A stretch of 64,000 nt of DNA, taken from an uncultured Rikenellaceae bacterium (GTDB lineage: Bacteria > Bacteroidota > Bacteroidia > Bacteroidales > Rikenellaceae). Location of the stretch: contig CALVFI010000008.1 of the NCBI GenBank assembly GCA_944326815.1, positions 1 through 64,000 of the forward strand, given 5' to 3'. The first letter of the stretch is position 1; each line of letters opens with the position of its first letter. Positions 32,492 through 42,073 of the stretch are shown here, one piece after another. Below the pieces are notes generated by a model. That model had not been told where the DNA came from, made no database searches, and worked only from the letters and a program-made list of their open reading frames with translations. Made by a program: the position numbers and the translations under genes.

Positions 32492-34210
32492 TTATTGTTC
32501 GTCGATAACTGCTTTGAATACATCGATATCGCCGCAGCAGGAGTTGAAGATATACGATGCGGCCTCTTTGTTCTTGGCATAGGCGAGTTTCGCATACACT
32601 TCGGCCGAGTTGCGATAATCTTCCACTTCGGCAGCCTGACGCATCAACAGGTAGGTGATGATGATGTGCCCGGCCATCTCGACCAGACGACGGGCATGGA
32701 AGTCGATTTGCTCGTTGTCTCCGGAGGTGACACGCTCAACGGCTGCCTCATATTCTTTGCGCAACTCGACGAGTTGTTTGCGTACCGAGTCCATGTCGGA
32801 CGGATAGTTGTCCTGAGCCTCGTATTCGAGAATCTTATTAAGGAATGTCCCCGTGGTGACGTGGCGGATAGCCGCTACGACTTGCAATTGCGACGTTCCC
32901 TCGTAGATGTTGGTGATGCGGGCGTCGCGATAGATGCGCTCGATGGGGTAATCTTTCATGTATCCCGAACCTCCGTGAATCTGGATGGCGTCGTAAGCCA
33001 GTTGGTTGCAATATTCGCTGCTGAAGAGTTTGAGCAGCGGCGTGAATGCATCGGCCAAACGGGTATATTCCTTCATCTCGGCACGTTCTTCTGGCGTCAG
33101 TTTGCGGTCGTGGCTGAGATGGGTATAATCCTTGTAGATCTCTACGAAACGGGTGGTCTCATAGAGCAGAGCACGTGAACCCTGCAGTTTGGCTTTCATG
33201 TTGCTCAGCATCTCGTATACGGCAGGGAACTCGATGATGGGCTTACCGAACTGTTGGCGTTCATGGGCATATTTCAATGCTTCGCGGTAGGCTGCTTCCG
33301 AGAGTCCCGTCGACTGGGCTCCGATACCCAGACGGGCGGCATTCATCAAGGACATCACATATTTGATAAGTCCCATCTTGCGGTCGCCGACCAGTTTGGC
33401 CGGAGCGTTGGTGAACACCAGTTCACAGGTAGGAGATCCCTTGATGCCCAGTTTGTTTTCGATACGGCGCACTTTGACACACATGCTGTTGCGGTCGTAT
33501 ACGAACATCGAAAGGCCGCGGGCGTCCGTCGTACCCTCCTCGGAGCGGGCCAATACCAGAGATATGTCGCCATCGCCCTTGGTGATGAAACGTTTGACGC
33601 CATTGAGCAGCCAGGTGCCTTTGGCTTCGTCCCAGTGGGCCTTAAGCATCACGGCCTGCAGGTCTGAACCTGCGTCCGGTTCGGTGAGGTCCATGGCGCA
33701 GGTTGCTCCGGCACTTACGCGGGGCAGGTATTCGGCTTTGAGCTCTTCCGAAGCGAATTCATTGAGCGTTTCGGCGCAATCCTGCAATCCCCAGATGTTC
33801 TCGAATCCGGCGTCTGCACGAGCCACCATTTCATTGGTCATGACGAAGCACACCAGCGGGAAGTTCAATCCGTCGTATTTGCGTGGCAGGGTGAGGCCTG
33901 ACAGGCCTGCCTTGACGATTGCTTCGAGATTTTTCACTGTCCCGGGAGCATACTCCACGTGGTCGTTCACCACCTTGGGTCCCTCATGGTCGACACTCTC
34001 TGCGTTGACTGCAATCACATCGCCGCACACCTCGCCGGCAATCGTCAACACACGACGATAGCTGTCCATGGCGTCCTCGAAGTCGGCCGGCGCATAGTCG
34101 TACAGGTCTTTGTCCGCGAAACCCTTCTCTTTCAGCTCCACGATCTTCTTCATCAGGGGATGATTCAGGTGGTACTGTAAATCTTTGTTATCTGAAAAAA
34201 AGTTTGCCAT
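32492..34210 (-). CDS. Acyl-CoA dehydrogenase, long form with C-terminal extension
   Basis: FAD enzyme oxidising acyl-CoA to enoyl-CoA, or reducing enoyl-CoA in the fermentative direction, using the EtfAB pair encoded upstream in the same operon. Motifs: DLTEPDAGSDL (about 174-184), FAD/substrate region GIKGSPTCELVF, RQQFGKPIIEFPAV, QIHGGSGYMKDYPIERIYRDARI and the catalytic Glu437 in IYEGTSQLQ. At 572 residues it exceeds the usual 380: there is an N-terminal segment, an insert near 355-390 (YKDYTHLSHDRKLTPEERAE) and a helical C-terminal domain from about 450. This is the ACAD long form seen in many Bacteroidota. The gap to etfA is 24 bp. Confidence 0.92.
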   Translation of the reverse strand: MANFFSDNKDLQYHLNHPLMKKIVELKEKGFADKDLYDYAPADFEDAMDSYRRVLTIAGEVCGDVIAVNAESVDHEGPKVVNDHVEYAPGTVKNLEAIVKAGLSGLTLPRKYDGLNFPLVCFVMTNEMVARADAGFENIWGLQDCAETLNEFASEELKAEYLPRVSAGATCAMDLTEPDAGSDLQAVMLKAHWDEAKGTWLLNGVKRFITKGDGDISLVLARSEEGTTDARGLSMFVYDRNSMCVKVRRIENKLGIKGSPTCELVFTNAPAKLVGDRKMGLIKYVMSLMNAARLGIGAQSTGLSEAAYREALKYAHERQQFGKPIIEFPAVYEMLSNMKAKLQGSRALLYETTRFVEIYKDYTHLSHDRKLTPEERAEMKEYTRLADAFTPLLKLFSSEYCNQLAYDAIQIHGGSGYMKDYPIERIYRDARITNIYEGTSQLQVVAAIRHVTTGTFLNKILEYEAQDNYPSDMDSVRKQLVELRKEYEAAVERVTSGDNEQIDFHARRLVEMAGHIIITYLLMRQAAEVEDYRNSAEVYAKLAYAKNKEAASYIFNSCCGDIDVFKAVIDEQ

Positions 34211-34234
34211 TGTTCTCTTGTTGTTAGGTTCGTT

Positions 34235-35254
34235 TTACTTCGAGTTAGCCTTGTAGTATTTGATCATCTTCGGAATCACCTCGAGCAGGTCGCCCGTAAT
34301 GGCGTAATCGGCGATTTTGTTGATCGGTGCATTGGGGTCGGTGTTGATCGAGATGACCATCGAGGATTGATCCATACCGGCGGTATGCTGGATCTGACCC
34401 GAGATGCCGCATGCGATGTAGAGTTTCGGACGAACCGTCACTCCGGTTTGGCCGATTTGGCGTTCGTGTTCGGCGAATCCGGCGTCGACTGCCGCACGCG
34501 ATGCGCCTACCTCGGCACCTAAAACCTCTGCCAATTCATACAGCAATTTGAAGTTCTCTTTCGATCCGACACCGTAGCCACCCGATACGATGATCGAGGC
34601 TCCTTTGACATTGATCTTGCGCTCTTCGATCTGGCGGTCGATAATCTTCACGGCAAGATCCGTGTCTTTCAGATATTTCTTGTAATCGACAACCTTAATC
34701 TCACCTTTGCCTGGCGTTTTGGCCTCCTCTTTTTTCATGACGCCCTCGCGTACCGTTGCCATTTGAGGACGGTGATCGGGGTTGATGATCGTAGCGATGA
34801 TATTTCCTCCGAAGGCCGGACGGATCTGATACAGCAGGTTCTTATATTCCGTGCCGCTCTTGTTGTCCTTGTGATCACCGATTACCAGACTCGTGCAGTC
34901 GGCGGTCAAACCGCTGTGCAGCGTCGAAGATACACGGGGAGCGAGGTCACGACCCACGGAAGATGCTCCGAACAGGGCAATTTGCGGCTTCTCTTCGGTG
35001 AAAAGCCCGCAAATGATCGAGCAGTGGGGTAGGGTACGATAAGGGGCCAACTCTTCACCGTCGGCCATCCATACGGTATCTGCTCCGTATTTGGCTAACT
35101 CCTTTTCGATGCCTTGCAGGTTGTACCCGATGGCGAGTGCTTCCAGTTTGCAGCCGAGTGTGTCGGCCAATTCACGGCCTTTGGTGAGCAGCTCAAGACT
35201 TACGTCGGCTACTTTGCCGTTCTCTATTTCGCAATATACGATGATGTTGTTCAT
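34235..35254 (-). CDS. etfA: Electron transfer flavoprotein alpha subunit
   Basis: FAD-carrying subunit that accepts electrons from, or donates them to, the acyl-CoA dehydrogenase. The N-terminal Rossmann-like domain (MNNIIVYCEIENGKVADVSLELL) is followed by the C-terminal FAD domain with IIVSGGYGVGS, VGASRAAVDAGFAEHERQIGQTG and the signature GISGQIQHTAGM (about 283-294) and ISINTDPNAPI. Length 339 is typical. It lies between etfB (18 bp) and the dehydrogenase. Whether this Etf is bifurcating cannot be decided by eye. Confidence 0.95.
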   Translation of the reverse strand: MNNIIVYCEIENGKVADVSLELLTKGRELADTLGCKLEALAIGYNLQGIEKELAKYGADTVWMADGEELAPYRTLPHCSIICGLFTEEKPQIALFGASSVGRDLAPRVSSTLHSGLTADCTSLVIGDHKDNKSGTEYKNLLYQIRPAFGGNIIATIINPDHRPQMATVREGVMKKEEAKTPGKGEIKVVDYKKYLKDTDLAVKIIDRQIEERKINVKGASIIVSGGYGVGSKENFKLLYELAEVLGAEVGASRAAVDAGFAEHERQIGQTGVTVRPKLYIACGISGQIQHTAGMDQSSMVISINTDPNAPINKIADYAITGDLLEVIPKMIKYYKANSK

Positions 35255-35272
35255 AGGTTTCTTCCGTTTTTG

Positions 35273-36151
35273 TTAGCCGAGGGTGTGGCTCGCTATCAGT
35301 TCGACCATAAGATTATTGATATCCTCATCGGCATTGGTGTATTTCTTGGCCTCTTTGGCCTGGAAAACCACGTTCTCGATGGTTTTTACCTTGGTGGGTG
35401 AACCCAGCAGACCGAGTTGCTGGTCGTCGGCATCGACATCCGCTACGCTCCACTCCTGGATGTTGAGGTATTCTTTCTCGTTGCACAATGCGTTGAGATA
35501 GTCGTTCTGAGCCGCTTGCAATTCACTGGTAGTTCTGGCGTGTTTGTATTTCATGACGCGTTTCGCATGCTGGGGACGGCATTCCGGAGCCGAGGCATTG
35601 ACGGTCATCACCATCGGCAGCGGCGAAGATACCACCTCGACGCCTCGTTCCAGACGGCGTTTGATAACGATTTCATTGTCGTCGATTTTTACGATCTCCT
35701 CAGCATAAGTCACTTGGGGCAGACCGAGTTTCTCTGCCACCTGAGGTCCTACCTGGGCGGTGTCTCCGTCGATGGCCTGACGACCGGCGATGATGATATC
35801 GGGCGATAGTTTCAACAGCGCGCGTGATAGGGCGTAAGAGGTCGCCAACGTATCCGAACCGGCAAATTTACGGTCGGTCAGCAGAATACCTCCGTCGGCA
35901 CCGCGGAACATGGCGTCGCGGATGATGTCAGCCGCACGGGGAGGCCCCATCGTGAGGATTTGTACCGTACTGCCGGGGCAGAGGTCTTTCAATATGAGCG
36001 CCTGCTCCAGCGCGTTTAAGTCTTCAGGGTTGAAGATGGCCGGCAGTGCTGCGCGGTTCACGGTGCCGTCCGCTTTCATGGCATCCTTCCCTACGTTACG
36101 GGTATCGGGTACCTGCTTGGCCAGCACGACGATTTTCAACGTTTTCTTCAT
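35273..36151 (-). CDS. etfB: Electron transfer flavoprotein beta subunit
   Basis: Partner of EtfA; holds AMP, or a second FAD in bifurcating types. Sequence features: KIVVLAKQVPDTRN at the start, NPEDLNALEQALILKD, TMGPPRAADIIRDAMFRGADGGILLTDRKFAGSDTLATSYAL, DGDTAQVGPQVAEKLGLPQVTYAEEI and RRLERGVEVVSSPLPMVMTVN. Length 292 is slightly above the 250-260 of mitochondrial-type EtfB, as often in anaerobes. It is the first gene of the etfB-etfA-dehydrogenase operon. I could not place its promoter in 36152-36235. Confidence 0.95.
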   Translation of the reverse strand: MKKTLKIVVLAKQVPDTRNVGKDAMKADGTVNRAALPAIFNPEDLNALEQALILKDLCPGSTVQILTMGPPRAADIIRDAMFRGADGGILLTDRKFAGSDTLATSYALSRALLKLSPDIIIAGRQAIDGDTAQVGPQVAEKLGLPQVTYAEEIVKIDDNEIVIKRRLERGVEVVSSPLPMVMTVNASAPECRPQHAKRVMKYKHARTTSELQAAQNDYLNALCNEKEYLNIQEWSVADVDADDQQLGLLGSPTKVKTIENVVFQAKEAKKYTNADEDINNLMVELIASHTLG

Positions 36152-36193
36152 TCTCAGTTATGTTTGGTTATTGTTTGTACTTAATTATTAAAA

Positions 36194-36229
36194 ACAGGAA
36201 GCGGGAACCTTTGTGATAGGTCCCCGTTT
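36194..36229 (-). terminator. Weak terminator after the OmpA-family gene
   Basis: CGGGAACCT (36202-36210) can pair with AGGTCCCCG (36218-36226), one mismatch; the minus-strand tail is CTTCCTGTTTTT. Confidence 0.45.
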
Positions 36230-36235
36230 TCGTAT

Positions 36236-36928
36236 TTATTTCAATGTGCCGGCTTCCGCCTGTTTGATCATCTGCTCGCTGGCAGTGATGAATATCTCTA
36301 CGCGTCGGTTGGCTGCTCGACCCTCTGCCGTCGAGTTGTCGGCTACCGGTGAGTCGTAGGCAAGACCTTTGACCGTGGTGATACGGGATGCCGGTACCCC
36401 CTGTCCCATGAGATAGTTCGCTACGGCCTGGGCTCTTTCGAGTGAGATTCGTTCATTGACAGCCCGGGTTCCCGTGTTGTCGGTATTACCGTAAATGGTC
36501 AGGTCGGTATCCGGGGAGTTCTTGATGGAGTTGGCAAACTCGGTGAGTGCCTCGCGCGATTGAGCATTCAATGTCGTGCCGTTGGTCGGGAAGAGGATAC
36601 CGTTGGCAAAGGTTACCTTGATGGCCTGCAAGCCGTTCTGATCCTGTACGCTTTCGACCTGAGCGCCGTCGATTTTCTCCAGTTCTGCCTGTTGTTTGTC
36701 CATACGGCGGCCGATCAGCGCTCCGGTTCCCGCACCCAATGCGGCACCTACCGCAGCTCCGATGGCTGCTCCTTTGCCTCCGCTGGCCAATGCTCCGACG
36801 CCTGCACCCAATGCGACGCCTCCACCTGCTCCATACAGAGCACCTTGTCCTGTTTTGCTCATACTGGCGCAGCCTTCCAACAACATGGCGGCTGCAAGCA
36901 TTACGACCGTAATTGTTCTTGCTTTCAT
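36236..36928 (-). CDS. OmpA-family lipoprotein with glycine-zipper domain
   Basis: Envelope lipoprotein of 230 residues. Lipobox LLEGC (Cys20). Residues about 26-72 form a Gly/Ala-rich zipper ([38 protein letters not shown]). The C-terminal OmpA/MotB domain (about 105-220) binds peptidoglycan: [70 protein letters not shown], with the conserved Asp/Arg of the meso-diaminopimelate site. This is the YiaD-type layout. It starts 17 bp after the purA stop, so it may be transcribed from the purA promoter. Confidence 0.9.
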   Translation of the reverse strand: MKARTITVVMLAAAMLLEGCASMSKTGQGALYGAGGGVALGAGVGALASGGKGAAIGAAVGAALGAGTGALIGRRMDKQQAELEKIDGAQVESVQDQNGLQAIKVTFANGILFPTNGTTLNAQSREALTEFANSIKNSPDTDLTIYGNTDNTGTRAVNERISLERAQAVANYLMGQGVPASRITTVKGLAYDSPVADNSTAEGRAANRRVEIFITASEQMIKQAEAGTLK

Positions 36929-36945
36929 GGCGTTAAATTTTTACG

Positions 36946-38211
36946 TTATCGTACGATTGTCTCCTCGCGGTCGGGTCCTACCGAGATGATTTTTACGGGT
37001 ACACCGCACTCTTGCTCGATAAATTCTACATATTGTTTGAACTCAGCGGGGAAGTCCTCGTATTTCCGAATAGCATTGATATCACATTTCCATCCTTTGA
37101 ATTCTTTGTAAACCGGTTCAACACCGTCATTGATTTCGTAGGGGAATTGTGCTGTCTCTTTTTCTCCCAATTTATATGCCACGGCGACCTTGATCGTATC
37201 GAAATCGTTCAATACGTCGGCCTTCATCATGATGAGAGCGTTCACTCCGTTCATCATGACAGAGTATTTCAGAGCAACCAAATCGAGCCAACCGCAACGC
37301 CGAGGCCGCCCTGTTGTAGCTCCGAACTCTTTGCCGATTTCGCGCAGTTTATCGCCCGTTGCATCGAATAGTTCCGTAGGGAACGGCCCGCTGCCCACTC
37401 GGGTGCAATAGGCCTTAAATATTCCATATACATCGCCTATGCGGCTCGGGGCCACACCCAGCCCTGTGCAAACACCCGCGCAAAGCGTGTTGGACGAGGT
37501 GACGAAGGGATACGTCCCGAAATCGATGTCAAGCATCGATCCCTGTGCTCCTTCGGCGAGAATGGCCGTATCATTATTGATATAGTCGTTCACCACCTGT
37601 TCGCTCTCGATAAACGGGAAACGGCGCAACTTGTCGATGCCGGCAAACCACTCTTGTTCGTATTCGGTGATGTCGTAGGCGTAATCGTATTGTTTGAGCA
37701 TATGCTCGTGCTTCTCTTTGAGTCGGTTGTAACGCTCCATGAACTCCGGCGAAAGGATGTCTCCTACGCGCAGACCGTTGCGGCCCGTTTTGTCCATGTA
37801 GGTCGGGCCGATTCCCTTGAGCGTCGAACCGATTTTGCCTTTGCCTTTGGAGGCTTCCGATGCGGCATCGAGGATACGATGCGTAGGCAGAATCAAGTGT
37901 GCTTTCTTGGAGATAAACAGTTTGTCCGTTACCTGTTGTCCCGTGGCTTCGATCTGCGCAATCTCGTCGGCCAGAATCACCGGGTCGATGACCACGCCGT
38001 TGCCGATAATATTTACCGATCCATCTCGGAAAATACCAGAAGGTACGGTATGCAATACGAAACTCTTGCCATTGAAGTGAAGTGAATGGCCCGCGTTGGG
38101 ACCGCCCTGGAATCTTGCGATTACTTTGTAATTGGGCGTGAGGACGTCGACCACTTTCCCTTTGCCTTCGTCTCCCCACTGCAAGCCCAGTACTACATCT
38201 ACTTTTTTCAT
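36946..38211 (-). CDS. purA: Adenylosuccinate synthetase
   Basis: Cytosolic GTP-dependent enzyme forming adenylosuccinate from IMP and aspartate. The N-terminus at 38211 reads [19 protein letters not shown], with the GDEGKGK loop at 13-19. Further motifs: [66 protein letters not shown] and [13 protein letters not shown]. 421 residues, normal length. The longer in-frame start at 38253 coincides with the predicted transcription start from the promoter at 38261-38292, so it is rejected. purB lies 22 kb away and not in the same unit. Confidence 0.96.
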   Translation of the reverse strand: MKKVDVVLGLQWGDEGKGKVVDVLTPNYKVIARFQGGPNAGHSLHFNGKSFVLHTVPSGIFRDGSVNIIGNGVVIDPVILADEIAQIEATGQQVTDKLFISKKAHLILPTHRILDAASEASKGKGKIGSTLKGIGPTYMDKTGRNGLRVGDILSPEFMERYNRLKEKHEHMLKQYDYAYDITEYEQEWFAGIDKLRRFPFIESEQVVNDYINNDTAILAEGAQGSMLDIDFGTYPFVTSSNTLCAGVCTGLGVAPSRIGDVYGIFKAYCTRVGSGPFPTELFDATGDKLREIGKEFGATTGRPRRCGWLDLVALKYSVMMNGVNALIMMKADVLNDFDTIKVAVAYKLGEKETAQFPYEINDGVEPVYKEFKGWKCDINAIRKYEDFPAEFKQYVEFIEQECGVPVKIISVGPDREETIVR

Positions 38212-38260
38212 TATATCGATCGTTAACAATATATGCGGTTCGTTCAGACACAATTGCCGT

Positions 38261-38292
38261 CAAAATTACGGCTTTTTTTTGTAAGTCCCCAA
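38261..38292 (-). promoter_or_regulatory. Bacteroides-type promoter of purA
   Basis: On the minus strand: -33 TTG (38292-38290), 21 bp, -7 TAATTTTG (38268-38261). Expected start near 38255. Confidence 0.65.
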
Positions 38293-38445
38293 CCTGGAGC
38301 CTGGTTTTTTTTATCATTTAATTAACAACGGAACGGAGATGTATGCTCTTGGCGCTGGAAAATACTATTTCGACGAAAAGGACGTTGAATTTAACAAGAA
38401 ACGGATTTTTCTTACTATCTTAGCCCACTGAATCGGAATAAATTT

Positions 38446-40437
38446 ATGCGCAAAATCATTATATCTCTGCTGTTCGGATGGTGCTGTCTTTTGTTGAACA
38501 CACCTGGATACGGACAACTCAACAAAGCCTATTTCTTCTGGGTCGGCAGAGGTTTCTTGATTGATAATCAATATCAAGAGGCTATAGAGACTCTTAATAT
38601 GTTGTTGAAAGTCGACGCAGATTCCTATGAAGCCTATTTTTTGCGGGGAATTGCCAAATATAACCTTGATGACCTGCTGGGTGCGGAATACGATTTCTCG
38701 CAGGCGATCGAGAAAAATCCTGTGTATACGATGGCATATCAGTATCGGGCAATCACTCGCTCCCGTTTGGGGAACTATGACGATGCCCTGAATGACTTTC
38801 AGGAGGCCATCGAGCTACGGCCGGATCTGCCCGGTCCCTATTACAGCCGGGGGGTGACTTATTTGTTGAGCCAGCAGTTCGAAAAGGCGATTGACGATTT
38901 CACTCAGTTCATCCGTCAGGAAAATAAGGTGGCCGACGCCTATATCAATCGGGGAACGGCCTATCTTTTCTTGAAAGATACGACCCGAGCCTTTGAGGAT
39001 TACAATACGGCAATTCGTACCAATCGTGAAGATCCGAACGGATACAATCGTCGCGGTTCCCTCTATATGACGCAAGGACAGTATGATAAGGCACTGGAGG
39101 ATTTCGATATGGCCATTGCCTGCGATACGAACTATCTGCTTTCTTATTTCAATCGGGCAATCGTCTATTCGAACACCAACCGGCCAATGCAGTCGCTTGC
39201 CGATTTCGATAAGGTGATACGGCTCGATTCGACCAATTCGCTCTCCTATTTCAACCGTGCGATTGTCCGGTCGCAGGTGGGCGATTATAATCGTGCTTTG
39301 GACGATTATAATAAGGTGGCAATGTATAGTCCGGGTAATGTGTTGGTTTATTATAATCGTGCGGGACTTTACAGTCAGTTGGGGGATTACCCTGCCGCTA
39401 TTCAGGATTACAGCAAGGCAATTGAGCTCTATCCGGATTTTGCAAATGCCTATTTGAACCGTGCGAACTTGCGCTATCTGATGCAGGATACGAAGGGAGC
39501 CAAACAAGATCGCAATATTGCAGAGAGAAAGATTGCCGAGTATCGCTCGAAACTGACCGATAGCACCTTCTCAATTTATGCCGATACGTCGCGTAAGTTC
39601 AACCAGCTGCTCTCGTTCGATACGAAGATGTCCGGAGTCGACTTCGAGCGAATCTCCAATCGGGACGGCGACAATATCGCGATGAAACCGTTGTTCCGCT
39701 TTACGTTGATGAAGCCTGATACTTCGACGATGCCCAAGTCGCAAGCCTATTATCTGGCCCGGGTGGTCGATTTCAGCAAGGAGGTCGACAATCCTTACCT
39801 GCGTCTGACTACACAGTCAAGTGATTTGTCGCCTGATTCGGTATTGGCCATGGATCAACGTCTGGAAAAGGAACTCCTGGAGAACAACTCCGATTGGCAT
39901 ACGTTATTCGAGCGGGGAATCACTCAATCGCTCATCAAACAATACACCAATTCGGTGAATACCTATACGGCCGCTATCGACAAGAATCCGACCAATCCGT
40001 TCCTCTATCTGAATCGAAGTACTACGCGCAGTGAGATGATCGATTTCATTTCGTCGATCGACAACTCCTATCAGCGGATTACCATCGATAGCGATCCTGT
40101 CAATCGGCTGAAGAACAACTCATCCAGGACCTATAACTATGATGAGTGCATTGCTGATTTGAATAAGGCGGCCAAACTCTTCCCGGAGTGCGCCTATATA
40201 TATTATAATCGGGCCAATCTGCATACGCTTTCGGGTCGATTGCCCGATGCTTACGATGATTATACCAAGGCGATCGAGTTGAATCCCAATTTTGCGGAGG
40301 CCTATTTCAACCGTGGATTGGTGCAGATTTATCTGAAAGATACACGCAAGGGATGCCTCGATATCAGCAAGGCGGGTGAACTTGGGATTCAGGAGGCGTA
40401 TACGGTACTCAAACGGTATTCCGTGGCGGAGGATTGA
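38446..40437 (+). CDS. TPR-repeat periplasmic protein
   Basis: A 663-residue protein with signal peptide (MRKIIISLLFGWCCLLLNTPGYGQ) and a chain of tetratricopeptide repeats from about 28 to 345, in the style AYINRGTAYLFLKDTTRAFEDYNTAI and SYFNRAIVRSQVGDYNRALDDYNKV. A non-repeat middle (about 360-490) is followed by more TPRs, for example YNRANLHTLSGRLPDAYDDYTKAIELNPNF. It is probably a protein-interaction scaffold in the periplasm; the partner is unknown. Stand-alone gene. TATCTTAG (38416-38423), one base off the -7 consensus, may belong to its promoter. Confidence 0.88.
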   Translation: MRKIIISLLFGWCCLLLNTPGYGQLNKAYFFWVGRGFLIDNQYQEAIETLNMLLKVDADSYEAYFLRGIAKYNLDDLLGAEYDFSQAIEKNPVYTMAYQYRAITRSRLGNYDDALNDFQEAIELRPDLPGPYYSRGVTYLLSQQFEKAIDDFTQFIRQENKVADAYINRGTAYLFLKDTTRAFEDYNTAIRTNREDPNGYNRRGSLYMTQGQYDKALEDFDMAIACDTNYLLSYFNRAIVYSNTNRPMQSLADFDKVIRLDSTNSLSYFNRAIVRSQVGDYNRALDDYNKVAMYSPGNVLVYYNRAGLYSQLGDYPAAIQDYSKAIELYPDFANAYLNRANLRYLMQDTKGAKQDRNIAERKIAEYRSKLTDSTFSIYADTSRKFNQLLSFDTKMSGVDFERISNRDGDNIAMKPLFRFTLMKPDTSTMPKSQAYYLARVVDFSKEVDNPYLRLTTQSSDLSPDSVLAMDQRLEKELLENNSDWHTLFERGITQSLIKQYTNSVNTYTAAIDKNPTNPFLYLNRSTTRSEMIDFISSIDNSYQRITIDSDPVNRLKNNSSRTYNYDECIADLNKAAKLFPECAYIYYNRANLHTLSGRLPDAYDDYTKAIELNPNFAEAYFNRGLVQIYLKDTRKGCLDISKAGELGIQEAYTVLKRYSVAED

Positions 40438-40564
40438 TGCAATGAATGTGTGAAGAAATGTGAATTGGCAATGAGATAGTCTGAAATCGGGCCCTCTATC
40501 CGGCCGGATTGAAGAAGAGACAGAGAGGAGAATTGGATTAATATAATAAACTCAAACTTAAAAG

Positions 40565-41956
40565 ATGGTAGAACAAATTCAGAAAAAGATCGGCGAGTCC
40601 TCCGCGGCCCGCTGGTTCGTGCTGGGGCTGGTGGCATTCACAATGCTGTGCGGCTATTTTATCACGGACATGATGGCTCCGTTACAGGATCTGCTGCAGA
40701 GCCCTGTGAACGCGGGAGGCCTGGGATGGACAGGCGATGAGTACGGCCGGTTTACAAGTGCATACGGCTGGTTCAATGTCTTTCTGCTGATGCTCATTTT
40801 CGGTGGAATGATTCTCGATAAGATGGGAGTGCGTTTCACGGGACTGATGTCTGCAGCAATCATGGTGATCGGTGTGGCGATCAAGTGGTTCGGCGTATCG
40901 CACGATTTCGGAGGAGCAACCGTGTCCCTGTTCGGAGTGGAGTGGGGCTATCCCTTACTGGTTGCTTCGTTCGGGTTTGCCGTGTTTGGAGTAGGTATCG
41001 AGATTGCCGGCATTACCGTGTCGAAAATTATTGTCAAATGGTTTAAAGGAAAAGAGATGGCGCTTGCCATGGGGCTGGAGATGGCTTGTGCGCGTATCGG
41101 AACGGGTCTTGCGATCGGTATTACGCCGTTGCTGAGTCGGGCATTCGGCAATTCGATCAGCATGCCGGTGCTGATGGGACTGTTGTTGCTTTGCATAGGT
41201 TTGTTGTCGTTCATTGTTTTTGTGGTGATGGATCGCAGGCGTGATGCCATGCTGGCCGAAGAGGCGCAGGAGGCAGAGTCCGAAGAACCTTTCCGTTTTT
41301 CGGATATTTTCAGCATCATCAAAATCAAGGGATTCTGGTATATCGCTATTTTGTGCGTATTGTTCTATTCGGCGGTATTCCCCTTCCTGAAATATGCGCC
41401 GAGCTTGATGATCAACAAGTTCGATATATCGATGAAACTCTCGGGACTGATCCCTTCGATACTGCCCTTCGGAACGATTCTGCTCACGCCTTTCTTTGGC
41501 AACTTGTATGACCGTAAAGGCCATGGAGCCTCCATTATGCTCATCGGGGCTGTGATGCTGGTGTTCATTCATGCCATGTTCTCGATTCCGGCATTGGATT
41601 ATTGGCTGATCGCGCTTGTTCTGATGATTTTGCTGGGAATCGCCTTCTCACTTGTCCCGTCGGCCATGTGGCCTTCCGTACCTAAGATCATCCCCGAAAA
41701 TAAACTGGGGACGGCCTATGCGCTGATCTTCTGGATTCAGAATTGGGGATTGATGGGCGTTCCTTATCTGATCGGACGTGTGCTCGATAAGTATTGTGTC
41801 ACGGGTTCGTTGGATGGGAAACCGACCTACGATTATACGTTACCGATGCTGATATTCATGTGTTTCGGTATCCTGTCGATCGTATTTGCCCTGTTGCTGC
41901 GTCGTGAGGATAAGGTGAAACATTTTGGTCTGGAGTTGCCTAATATTAAGAAATAG
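40565..41956 (+). CDS. Major facilitator superfamily transporter, 12 TM
   Basis: 463 residues with about twelve TM segments and a hydrophilic central loop (about 220-245, RRRDAMLAEEAQEAESEEPFRF). Typical MFS pieces: GRFTSAYGWFNVFLLMLIFGGMILDKMGVR (motif A region), FGFAVFGVGIEIAGITVSKIIVKWFKGKEMALAMGLEMACARIG (motif resembling nitrate/oxalate-type carriers), and LTPFFGNLYDRKGHG in the second half. The substrate is not evident. It is convergent with korAB, separated by the terminator at 42015-42055. Confidence 0.87.
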   Translation: MVEQIQKKIGESSAARWFVLGLVAFTMLCGYFITDMMAPLQDLLQSPVNAGGLGWTGDEYGRFTSAYGWFNVFLLMLIFGGMILDKMGVRFTGLMSAAIMVIGVAIKWFGVSHDFGGATVSLFGVEWGYPLLVASFGFAVFGVGIEIAGITVSKIIVKWFKGKEMALAMGLEMACARIGTGLAIGITPLLSRAFGNSISMPVLMGLLLLCIGLLSFIVFVVMDRRRDAMLAEEAQEAESEEPFRFSDIFSIIKIKGFWYIAILCVLFYSAVFPFLKYAPSLMINKFDISMKLSGLIPSILPFGTILLTPFFGNLYDRKGHGASIMLIGAVMLVFIHAMFSIPALDYWLIALVLMILLGIAFSLVPSAMWPSVPKIIPENKLGTAYALIFWIQNWGLMGVPYLIGRVLDKYCVTGSLDGKPTYDYTLPMLIFMCFGILSIVFALLLRREDKVKHFGLELPNIKK

Positions 41957-42014
41957 CGCATCGGGGCGACGGTCGGGATGCATGGCATTCCGCTCGGAGT
42001 GAACTCGATGATGC

Positions 42015-42055
42015 AAAAAAGAGCGAAAACACGCTGTGGTTTTCGCTCTTTTTTT
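42015..42055. terminator. Bidirectional terminator between MFS gene and korB
   Basis: GAGCGAAAAC (42021-42030) pairs perfectly with GTTTTCGCTC (42039-42048), flanked by A6 and T7. Confidence 0.92.
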
Positions 42056-42073
42056 CGCGATTTGGCGGTTCGG

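Noticed and set aside
38365..38577. Minus-strand frame in front of the TPR gene
   Set aside because: Low-information sequence overlapping the TPR start and its probable promoter; no RBS or domain.
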